In this document: one piece after another, positions 32,926-40,381 of the stretch
Layout: each line of letters opens with the position of its first letter
Numbering within the stretch: position 1 is the stretch's first letter
Assembly (NCBI GenBank): GCA_027449165.1
Contig: DAIDMD010000033.1
Location: 1-40,381 of the forward strand
Direction: 5' to 3'
DNA from: Acidiferrobacter sp.
GTDB lineage: Bacteria; Pseudomonadota; Gammaproteobacteria; Acidiferrobacterales; Acidiferrobacteraceae
Length of the DNA: 40,381 bases
Program-made: the position numbers and the translations under genes
Notes under the pieces: generated by a model
What the model was told of the DNA's origin: nothing
Seen by the model: only the letters and a program-made list of their open reading frames with translations
Database searches by the model: none

Positions 32926-34371
32926 CTAAAGCCCGGCCGGCACGCGGGCGTGCCAGTCGGTGGCCTGTTGGAACCTGTGCGCCACGTTCAGCAGGCGCGC
33001 CTCGTCCAGATAGCGGCCTATGAGCTGCAGGCCGACCGGCAGACCGCCGGCAAACCCGGCGGGCAACGAAAGCGCCGGCAGTCCCGCGAGGTTGACCGGG
33101 ATGGTGAAGATATCGTTTAGGTACATCGACACGGGATCGGTGTTCTTGGCCCCCAGGGCGAAGGCGGTGGATGGCGAGGCCGGGCCGGCCAGGACGTCGC
33201 ACTGCGTGAAGGCGCGGGCGAAATCGTCGGCGATGAGCCGCCTGAGCTTCAGGGCCTTCACATAATAGGCGTCGTAATAGCCGGCCGACAGCGCGTAGGT
33301 CCCTATCATGATACGCCGCTTGACCTCCGGCCCGAACCCCTGGCTGCGGGTCTTCTTGTACATATCCTCGAGATCCTGGTAATCGGGGGCCCGAAACCCG
33401 TAGCGCACACCGTCGTAGCGCGCGAGATTCGAGGAGGCCTCGGCGGGCGCCAGCACATAGTAGCAGGGCACCGCGTGGGCGCTGTTCGGGAGACTCACGT
33501 CAACGAGGCGCGCGCCCAGGCGCTCGTATTCCCGCAAGGCCTCGCGCAAGGCGTCCAAGACCCCGGGCTCGACCCCCTCGGCGAAGTGCTCCTTGACCAC
33601 GCCGATCCGCAGGCCCTTCAGATCTTTCCCGAGCCCCGCCGCGTAGTCCGGGACCGGGACATCGAGCGAGGTCGCGTCGCGCTCGTCGAAGCCGGCCATC
33701 GCCGACAGCAGATGGGCGCAGTCCTCGGCGGTCTGGGCCATGGGGCCGGCCTGGTCGAGCGAGGACGCGAAGGCGATCAGGCCATACCGCGACACCCGGC
33801 CGTAGCTGGGCTTCAGGCCGGTAATGCCGCACAGGGCGGCCGGCTGGCGGATGGACCCGCCGGTATCGGTCCCGGTGGCCGCCGGGACCAGCCGCGCCGC
33901 GACCGCCGCCGCCGACCCCCCGGAGCTGCCGCCGGGCACGCGATCGCGGTCCCAGGGATTGCGGACCGGCCCGAAGTACGAGGTTTCGTTGGACGAACCC
34001 ATGGCGAACTCGTCCATGTTGGTCTTGCCGACCATGACGCAGCCGGCCGCCTTCATCTTGCCGACGACGGTCGCATCGTACGGCGGCACGAAGTCGGCGA
34101 GCATGCGCGAGCCGCAGGTCGTCTTGACGCCCGCGGTGCAGAAGATGTCCTTATGGGCGATCGGCACGCCCGCGAGAACCCCCCCGGCCCCGGCCCGCCG
34201 GGCCCGGTCGGCGGCGTCGGCGTCCCGCCGCGCGGCCTCCGGGTCGACGGTGACAAAGGCGTTCAGCGGCGCCTGGGCGGCGATGCGCGCCAGGGCGTCA
34301 TCCACGAGCTCGCGGCTGGAACAGCGGCCTGCGGCGAGATCCTCGGCAATCTTCGTGATCGTGGGCGTCAA
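32926..34371 (-). CDS. gatA: Aspartyl/glutamyl-tRNA amidotransferase subunit A
   Basis: 481 residues, amidase-signature glutaminase subunit. The Ser-cisSer-Lys triad is visible: K74 (PIAHKDIF), S149 ([14 protein letters not shown]) and S173 ([14 protein letters not shown]). It liberates ammonia from glutamine and channels it to GatB. The length matches the family. It lies 77 bases after gatC and 3 bases before gatB. Confidence 0.97.
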   Translation of the reverse strand: MTPTITKIAEDLAAGRCSSRELVDDALARIAAQAPLNAFVTVDPEAARRDADAADRARRAGAGGVLAGVPIAHKDIFCTAGVKTTCGSRMLADFVPPYDATVVGKMKAAGCVMVGKTNMDEFAMGSSNETSYFGPVRNPWDRDRVPGGSSGGSAAAVAARLVPAATGTDTGGSIRQPAALCGITGLKPSYGRVSRYGLIAFASSLDQAGPMAQTAEDCAHLLSAMAGFDERDATSLDVPVPDYAAGLGKDLKGLRIGVVKEHFAEGVEPGVLDALREALREYERLGARLVDVSLPNSAHAVPCYYVLAPAEASSNLARYDGVRYGFRAPDYQDLEDMYKKTRSQGFGPEVKRRIMIGTYALSAGYYDAYYVKALKLRRLIADDFARAFTQCDVLAGPASPSTAFALGAKNTDPVSMYLNDIFTIPVNLAGLPALSLPAGFAGGLPVGLQLIGRYLDEARLLNVAHRFQQATDWHARVPAGL

Positions 34372-34448
34372 AAGAGGAATCCTTGAGGGTGGTCCTTAAT
34401 GGCTGGCGTTCCGAAAATGAGGGGCCGGCTCAGACGGCCCGCCTCCCG

Positions 34449-34766
34449 TCACTCGATGACCTTGGGCACGAGATAGAGCCCGTCGCGGGTCTTGGGGGCC
34501 ACCGCCAGCAGCCGGTCGCGATCGATCTCGTTGCCGACCGCGTCGTCCCGGAGCCTCAACCCCGCCTCGTCCGGGTGGGTCATGGGCTCCACCCCGTCGG
34601 TCGGGACGGCGTTCATCTGCGAGACGAGGTCGAGTATCCGGGACAGATCCTGCGCGTAGGCATCCCGCTCCGGCCCGCTCAGGCCCAACCGGGCCAGATG
34701 CGCCACTTTTTCGATATCTTCCGCGTTCAAGGACGTCAACCCATGTGGCACGTTGATCCGTTGCAC
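34449..34766 (-). CDS. gatC: Aspartyl/glutamyl-tRNA amidotransferase subunit C
   Basis: 105 residues from GTG 34766. The conserved part starts at about residue 11 (LNAEDIEKVAHLARLGLSGPE), with DLVSQMNAVPTDGVEPMTHP and the C-terminal DGLYLVPKVIE typical of GatC. The subunit stabilises GatA-GatB. The start is uncertain: GTG 34751 and TTG 34739 would give lengths closer to the usual about 95 residues. It heads gatCAB and is divergent from mreB. Confidence 0.93.
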   Translation of the reverse strand: MQRINVPHGLTSLNAEDIEKVAHLARLGLSGPERDAYAQDLSRILDLVSQMNAVPTDGVEPMTHPDEAGLRLRDDAVGNEIDRDRLLAVAPKTRDGLYLVPKVIE

Positions 34767-34788
34767 GCTACCACATTTCGGTCCCTTG

Positions 34789-34817
34789 TTGAACCCGCGG
34801 GGGCCGGTTGATACAGT
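34789..34817 (+). promoter_or_regulatory. Sigma70 promoter of the mreBCD cluster
   Basis: TTGAAC (34789-34794) and TACAGT (34812-34817) are exactly 17 bases apart. Transcription would start near 34824, leaving a leader of about 42 bases before the mreB ATG. Confidence 0.65.
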
Positions 34818-34829
34818 AGCGCGCTTTGA

Positions 34830-35909
<1,080 letters not shown>

Positions 35910-35969
35910 CATCCGCCTGGGCGCCGCCGACACCGGCGGCCGCCTGGTTGCGACACTAGTGGTAAGCGC

Positions 35970-36833
35970 ATGGGCACATTTCTCGGCTGGTCTATCAAGC
36001 GGCCGTCCAATCTTACGAAACTGATCCTGACGGCCGCCGCATCCGTGGCCCTCATGGTGGCCGACGCGCACCACAACGGGGAGGTGCGCGCGGTGCGCGG
36101 GACCATCCTGCGCGCGGATCACCCCCTCCAGGAGCTGGCGGCCCTCCCGTCCTCGCTGGTCCGCGACGCCCAGAGAGACCTGCGCCTGAACGCGCGCCTG
36201 CGCCGCGAGAACGCGCGGCTCAGGGCCCGCGCGCGGCGCCTGGAGGTCAAGGCCTCGCGACTGGCCGCCCTGCGCCTCGAGGTCGCCCACCTGACGGCCC
36301 TGCTCCACGGATCCTCCGTCCCTGGCTACCGCGCCGGTCTCGCGCGCATCCTGGACGTGAGCTCCGGACCCTTCTCGCGGCGGCTTACCCTGAACGAGGG
36401 GCGCAACGATCGCGTGTTCGTCGGGCAGGCCGTGGTCGACGTTCACGGCATCGTGGGCCAGGTAGTATCGGTGAACCGCGACACGAGCAAGGTCATGGTC
36501 GTAACCGACCCCGACAGCGGCGTACCGGTCGTCTCCGAGCGCAACGGCCTGCGCGCCATCGTCTTCGGCACGGGCTCGCCCGACAGCCTGAAGATCCCCT
36601 ACCTGACGGTGACCGCGGACATCCGGACCGGCGACGTTTTTGCAAGCTCGGGGCTCGGCGGTGTCTACCCGCCGGGCTACCCCGTCGCGCGCGTGACCTC
36701 GGTCACGAGCAACCCCAATCTCGCCTTCCTCAAGATTCGTGCGGTTCCGCTCGCGCGCCTGGCCTACCATACGCACGTCCTGCTCTTGTGGCCGCGCAAA
36801 CGCCCGGAGCCGCACGGGGCCGGCCATGGATAA
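35970..36833 (+). CDS. mreC: Rod-shape-determining protein MreC
   Basis: 287 residues. A short cytoplasmic N-terminus and one membrane helix (about 16-32) are followed by a periplasmic coiled coil (about 60-110, rich in Arg/Leu) and the beta-domain (about 120-270) with VGQAVVDVHGIVGQVVSVNRDTSKVMVVTD. MreC activates PBP2 in the elongasome. It lies 60 bases after mreB and overlaps mreD by 8 bases. Confidence 0.94.
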   Translation: MGTFLGWSIKRPSNLTKLILTAAASVALMVADAHHNGEVRAVRGTILRADHPLQELAALPSSLVRDAQRDLRLNARLRRENARLRARARRLEVKASRLAALRLEVAHLTALLHGSSVPGYRAGLARILDVSSGPFSRRLTLNEGRNDRVFVGQAVVDVHGIVGQVVSVNRDTSKVMVVTDPDSGVPVVSERNGLRAIVFGTGSPDSLKIPYLTVTADIRTGDVFASSGLGGVYPPGYPVARVTSVTSNPNLAFLKIRAVPLARLAYHTHVLLLWPRKRPEPHGAGHG

Positions 36834-37317
36834 CCCGCTGACCCTGAAACAGCGCGCGATCATACTGGCGAGCTTCGTCGCGGCCATGATACTGGCTATA
36901 GTCCCGCTCCCCGGGTCCCTGCAACTGTTGCGGCCCGACTGGGTCGCCCTGGTGCTGGTCTACTGGTGCATGGCGGTGCCCGAGCGCATAGGCATCGGGA
37001 GCGGCTGGGTCGTGGGCCTTTTTCTGGACGTGCTCTACGGTTCGCTTCTCGGGGAACAGGCGCTGGCCAAGGCGCTGCTCGCCTACCTCACCCTGCGCTT
37101 CACGTTGCGGCTGCGCGTGTTCCCGCGCTGGCAACAGGCGCTCGCGGTCGGAACTTTGGTCGCTCTGAGTGACCTTATACTCATCATGATCAAATCGCTG
37201 GTCCGCGGGGCCCCGCCCCTTTGGAGCGACACGGCCCCCATGATCGCCAACGTGATCGTCTGGCCGTTTTTGTTCGCCGTACTCCGGGAGGTGCGCCGGC
37301 GCGCCAAGATCAGCTGA
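36826..37317 (+). CDS. mreD: Rod-shape-determining membrane protein MreD
   Basis: 163 residues from ATG 36826, the start that matches the family; the ORF track adds 29 upstream residues inside mreC. About five hydrophobic segments, with LLRPDWVALVLVYWCMAVPERIGIGSGWVVGLFLDVLYGSLLG typical of MreD. An inner-membrane elongasome component. It is 4 bases before mrdA. Confidence 0.93.
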   Translation: MDNPLTLKQRAIILASFVAAMILAIVPLPGSLQLLRPDWVALVLVYWCMAVPERIGIGSGWVVGLFLDVLYGSLLGEQALAKALLAYLTLRFTLRLRVFPRWQQALAVGTLVALSDLILIMIKSLVRGAPPLWSDTAPMIANVIVWPFLFAVLREVRRRAKIS

Positions 37318-37321
37318 AACC

Positions 37322-39202
37322 ATGCGCTACATCCCCCTCAAAAACGACTCCCAGGAAATGCGGCTGTTCGAGTCGCGTATCGTGATCGCCGTAATCCTCG
37401 GGACCTTGCTCGTTCTGGGTCTGGTCGCGCGCCTCGGCTACCTGCAGATCGTCAAGCACCGCTATTATGCGACGCTCGCCCAAAACAATCGGGTGAGTCC
37501 GGTGCCGATCCCTCCGGCCCGCGGCCTCATCCTCGATCGCAACGGCGTCGTCCTCGCCGACGACTTTCCGGTCTTCACGCTTCAAGTGACCCCCGACCGC
37601 GTCCCGAACATGAAACGGCTGCTCGCCAAGCTGCGGCCGCTCGTCGCCCTGAACGCACAGGACATGCACAACTTCCGCAGGCGCCTTGCCCAACACAAGC
37701 CATTCCAGGACGTCACGCTGCGGGCGCACTTAAGCGAGGCCGAGGCCGCGCGCGTGGCCGTGAACCTCACGCGGCTCCAAGGCGCGACGCTGCATGCGCG
37801 GCTGCGCCGCTACTACCCCCTTGGCGGACTCGCGACCGCCGCGATAGGCTACGTAAGCCGCATCACCCAGGGCGAGCTGCAAGGGCGCAAGGCCGAACGC
37901 TATTTCGGCTATCGCCACATCGGTCAACTGGGGGTGGAAAAGAGCTACCAAAAGGAGTTGATGGGACGGATCGGATTCAAGGACGTCGAGATGGATGCCG
38001 AGGGGCGGGCGGTCAAGGTCCTAAAGCGCATACTGCCGCACGCCGGCCACAACCTGTATCTGAACATAGACGCCCAGATGCAGGCGATCGGGGAACAGAT
38101 GCTCGGCCAACGGCCGGGCAGCGTGGTCGCCCTCGACCCCCGGACCGGTGCGGTCCTGACGCTTATCAGCAGCCCCATTTACGACCCCAACCCCTTTGTC
38201 AACGGCATCCGCGAAAAGGCCTACCGGGCGCTCGCCACCAACCCCGACGGCCCGCTCGACAACCGCGCGATCAACGGCCTCTACCCCCCGGGCTCCACCA
38301 TCAAGCCCTTCTACGCCTACGCGGCCCTGCAGACGCGCTGGTTCCATCCGCACCGACGCATCATGTGTCCCGGCTACTATCACCTGCCCCATAGCACGCA
38401 CCTCTTTCATTGCTGGAAACCGCTCGGCATGGGGCGCGTGGACCTGAAGAAAGCCATAGAGGAGTCCTGCGACGTATACTTCTACCGGCTGGCGTTCAAG
38501 CAAGGTATCGACCGCATGACCCGCTATCTCGGCTACTTCGGTTTCGGACACAAGACCGGCATCGACCTCCCCGGCGAATTTCGCGGACTCGTGCCGACCA
38601 AGGCGTGGATCAAGACGAGCGGAAGGCCTTGGTACCCCGGGCAGACGATCATCACCGGCATAGGCCAGGGCCCCCTGCTGGTCACGCCCTTGCAGCTCGC
38701 CGACGCGGTGGCCGCCATCGCCAACCATGGGATCCGCATGCGCCCGGAGGTGGTGCGCGGGATCGTGAACCCGGTCACCCACCACGTGCGCTACCTGAAA
38801 CCGCATGCCTATCCGGCCCTGCCGCGGCGCCGCAAGAACAGTCTGAAGCGGTTGATTCGGGACATGACACAGGTAGTCGAAGGGCCGCACGGGACGGCGC
38901 GGGGCATCGCCTACGACCTCCCGTACAAGGTCGCCGGCAAGACCGGGACCGCCCAGCTCTGGAACGTCGTGCCCGGCTACAAGGGCAAGCACATCCGCTC
39001 CGATGCCCTGTTCATCGCCTTTGCGCCCGCAAACCACCCGCGCATCGCGATCGCGGTGGTCGTGGAGCACGCCGGCTTCGGGGCGCTGGCCGCGGCGCCG
39101 ATCGCGCGCGCCCTCATGAACTTCTACCTCCTGGGCCACGTCCATGTGCGGCCGCAGAACCAGTCGCGGCCGCAGATCGCGCTGGCAAGGACTACGCCGT
39201 GA
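37322..39202 (+). CDS. mrdA: Penicillin-binding protein 2 (peptidoglycan DD-transpeptidase)
   Basis: 626 residues. One N-terminal membrane helix (about 20-40), a pedestal domain with ARGLILDRNGVVLADDFPVF, then the transpeptidase domain. Catalytic S325 and K328 (PPGSTIKPF), S382 (ESCDVYFY) and K540-T-G-T (VAGKTGTAQLW) are intact. It cross-links lateral-wall peptidoglycan with RodA. The stop overlaps the rodA GTG by 4 bases. Confidence 0.96.
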   Translation: MRYIPLKNDSQEMRLFESRIVIAVILGTLLVLGLVARLGYLQIVKHRYYATLAQNNRVSPVPIPPARGLILDRNGVVLADDFPVFTLQVTPDRVPNMKRLLAKLRPLVALNAQDMHNFRRRLAQHKPFQDVTLRAHLSEAEAARVAVNLTRLQGATLHARLRRYYPLGGLATAAIGYVSRITQGELQGRKAERYFGYRHIGQLGVEKSYQKELMGRIGFKDVEMDAEGRAVKVLKRILPHAGHNLYLNIDAQMQAIGEQMLGQRPGSVVALDPRTGAVLTLISSPIYDPNPFVNGIREKAYRALATNPDGPLDNRAINGLYPPGSTIKPFYAYAALQTRWFHPHRRIMCPGYYHLPHSTHLFHCWKPLGMGRVDLKKAIEESCDVYFYRLAFKQGIDRMTRYLGYFGFGHKTGIDLPGEFRGLVPTKAWIKTSGRPWYPGQTIITGIGQGPLLVTPLQLADAVAAIANHGIRMRPEVVRGIVNPVTHHVRYLKPHAYPALPRRRKNSLKRLIRDMTQVVEGPHGTARGIAYDLPYKVAGKTGTAQLWNVVPGYKGKHIRSDALFIAFAPANHPRIAIAVVVEHAGFGALAAAPIARALMNFYLLGHVHVRPQNQSRPQIALARTTP

Positions 39203-39765
39203 CCCTCTTCGAGCGCTGGCACCTCGACAAACCGCTTTTTGGCGCCCTTGCGCTGCTGGCCGCCATAAGTCTCGTCGTTCTCTACAGCGCGAGCGGCGAA
39301 AGCCTGCACTTTGCGCTGGACGACGCCATACGCCTCCTGATCGGGTTTGCGATCATGATCGGCGTGGCCCAGATCCCCCCCGAGACCTACCAGCGCTGGT
39401 CGGTACCGGCCTTCACCCTCGGCGTATTGGGGCTCGCCGGGGTTTTGGCGATCGGGGTCGTGCGGTTCGGGGCCCGCCGGTGGATCGCCCTGGGACCCCT
39501 GTCGATCCAGCCGTCGGAATTCATGAAGCTTCTCGTGCCCATGGCCCTGTCGTGGTACTTCTCCCGCAGCCACCTTCCGCCGCGCCTCGGGCGCCTCGCG
39601 GGGGCCGCCCTTATCCTGCTCGTGCCCGTGCTCCTGATCGCCAAGGAGCCGGACCTCGGGACCGCGCTTGTCGTGCTGCTCGCCGGCACCATCGTCCTGT
39701 TCCTGGCGGGGATCGGCTGGCGGACGATCCTTTCGGTCGGGCTAACGGCAACTCCCATTCCGTAA
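39199..39765 (+). pseudogene. rodA: RodA glycosyltransferase, truncated at its C-terminal half
   Basis: GTG start overlapping mrdA. The first about 180 residues are RodA (SEDS family): LLAAISLVVLYSASGES, GARRWIALGPLSIQPSEFMKL and LIAKEPDLGTALVVLLAGTIVLFLAGIGWR. Family members are about 370 residues. Homology ends near 39742, and the frame then reads TATPIP and stops in foreign sequence. The second half, with most of the catalytic periplasmic loop, is missing. RodA is normally needed for rod shape, so either an intact copy lies elsewhere or the join is artificial. Confidence 0.85.
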
Positions 39766-40114
39766 TGAGCCGATCGGCCAACTCCGGGTTCCATGTGGGG
39801 TAAAAAGATGCGGTATATTGGATCAGCTCCGCTACACGCATCCATGGATATAATTGAATAACCTGCGGGACATACCCCAGACGGGCCTTTGCTCCGGCGG
39901 AAAGTGACCATGCGGATTCACCCAGAAGTTGACATTCGCCTGATGTGGGACGCAGCAATCCCAGGGCACATTTAATGAGAGTGGTTTTTCCCGCACCGTT
40001 CGCCCCCAGAAGCCCCACAGTGGCTCCGACCGGAATTTCCATATCCACGCCGCGCAGAGCGTCTTTCAGGCCAAAGGTTTTGGTCAAATTCTTAATGCTG
40101 ATGACGTTGGTCAT
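39743..40114 (-). pseudogene. ABC transporter ATPase, truncated after residue 124
   Basis: From ATG 40114 the frame encodes an ABC-2-type ATPase: IKNLTKTFGLKDALRGVDMEI, Walker A GANGAGKTT (about 38-46) and Q-loop YVPQ (Q84). Homology ends at about residue 124 (ITEWELPL). The frame then runs into the reverse complement of rodA (ARPKGSS, up to 39611). Signature, Walker B and switch are absent, so it cannot be functional as is. The start overlaps the GntR stop by 4 bases. Its base composition is clearly lower in GC than DNA to the left. Confidence 0.85.
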
Positions 40115-40381
40115 AGTGTGCTCCTTGCTTGATCGTATTTCATCTCGGTGCTCATGGACTCACTGAGCATCTCATGCAACTCCTGCGGTGAAATGTCCAG
40201 TAACCGGGCCTTATGCGCCACTCGGCGGAGTTGCGCCAGCAGGTCCCGGGTTTGTGCTGTTTTATGTCGCTCCGCAACGGTATTGGACCGTACAAATGTG
40301 CCGCTGCCGTGGCGGGTTTCCAGCCAGCCCTCGGTTGTCAGACGTTCATAAACATGCAGAATGGTGTTTTGATTTACGGCC
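40111..40381 (-). CDS. GntR (YtrA-type) regulator, 5' end outside window
   Basis: The frame is open from base 40380 to a TGA at 40113-40111, giving the last 89 residues. NQNTILHVYERLTTEGWLETRHGSGTFVRSN is the second half of a GntR winged-helix domain. The short helical C-terminus (about 60 residues, ending in DQARSTL) fits the YtrA subfamily, which regulates adjacent ABC transporters. The ATGA overlap with the ABC ATPase gene supports one operon. It is absent from the ORF track because the start is beyond the edge. Confidence 0.85.
   Translation of the reverse strand, partial: AVNQNTILHVYERLTTEGWLETRHGSGTFVRSNTVAERHKTAQTRDLLAQLRRVAHKARLLDISPQELHEMLSESMSTEMKYDQARSTL

Noticed and set aside
31354-33120. 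588-residue plus-strand ORF
   Set aside because: Antisense shadow of gatB.

Overview
This window looks like the chromosome of a GC-rich, chemolithoautotrophic, probably acidophilic sulfur- and iron-oxidising gammaproteobacterium of the Acidiferrobacter type. That is an inference from gene content: a QmoA/QmoB plus soluble HdrC/HdrB module, a CbbQ/CbbO-type ATPase and VWA pair, a TAT-exported HiPIP, and classical gammaproteobacterial neighbourhoods (zapA-ssrS-5-FCL, ygfB-pepP-ubiH-ubiI, mreBCD-mrdA-rodA). No rRNA, tRNA or CRISPR array was seen.

Layout. 1-887: the 5' part of a TnpB/IS1341-type gene running off the left edge. 983-3583 (minus): EVE-domain protein, YmdB-like phosphodiesterase, 5-formyl-THF cyclo-ligase, 6S RNA, ZapA and a small ZapB-like coiled coil. 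3727-7999 (plus): ygfB, pepP, ubiH, ubiI, overlapping or closely packed. 8084-11482 (plus): a Mla-type lipid transporter (STAS-MlaE fusion, MlaF, MCE protein, lipoprotein). 11463-13903 (minus): ntrBC. 14079-15332 (plus): an atypical NRAMP-like transporter, with an NtrC-like site between it and ntrB. 15310-17561 (minus): a decayed HhH-GPD glycosylase fragment, an O6-alkylguanine-DNA alkyltransferase and an APC permease. 17723-19458: a histone-deacetylase-like enzyme and two divergent XRE regulators with an operator between them.

19505-24588 (minus): the qmoA-qmoB-hdrC-hdrB operon, the main energy-metabolism module. It can be read as an electron-bifurcating or confurcating flavin/FeS complex linked to APS reductase or sulfur oxidation, but no apr, sat or membrane QmoC gene is present here. 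Divergent from it, 24903-28107, lie cbbQ and cbbO, with a glutaredoxin-like gene antisense between them. A HiPIP (28390-28716), a SAM methyltransferase and a patatin-like phospholipase follow. 31483-34766 (minus): gatCAB, the tRNA-dependent amidotransferase. 34866-39740 (plus): the rod-shape cluster mreB-mreC-mreD-mrdA-rodA.

At about 39743 rodA stops abruptly mid-gene and abuts, tail to tail, an equally truncated ABC ATPase with its GntR-family regulator. That last part is visibly lower in GC. It is either a real recombination junction or a chimeric join, and it is the most anomalous point in the window. A second theme is the number of genes whose -10 box lies only 6-8 bases before the start codon, which suggests leaderless transcription.
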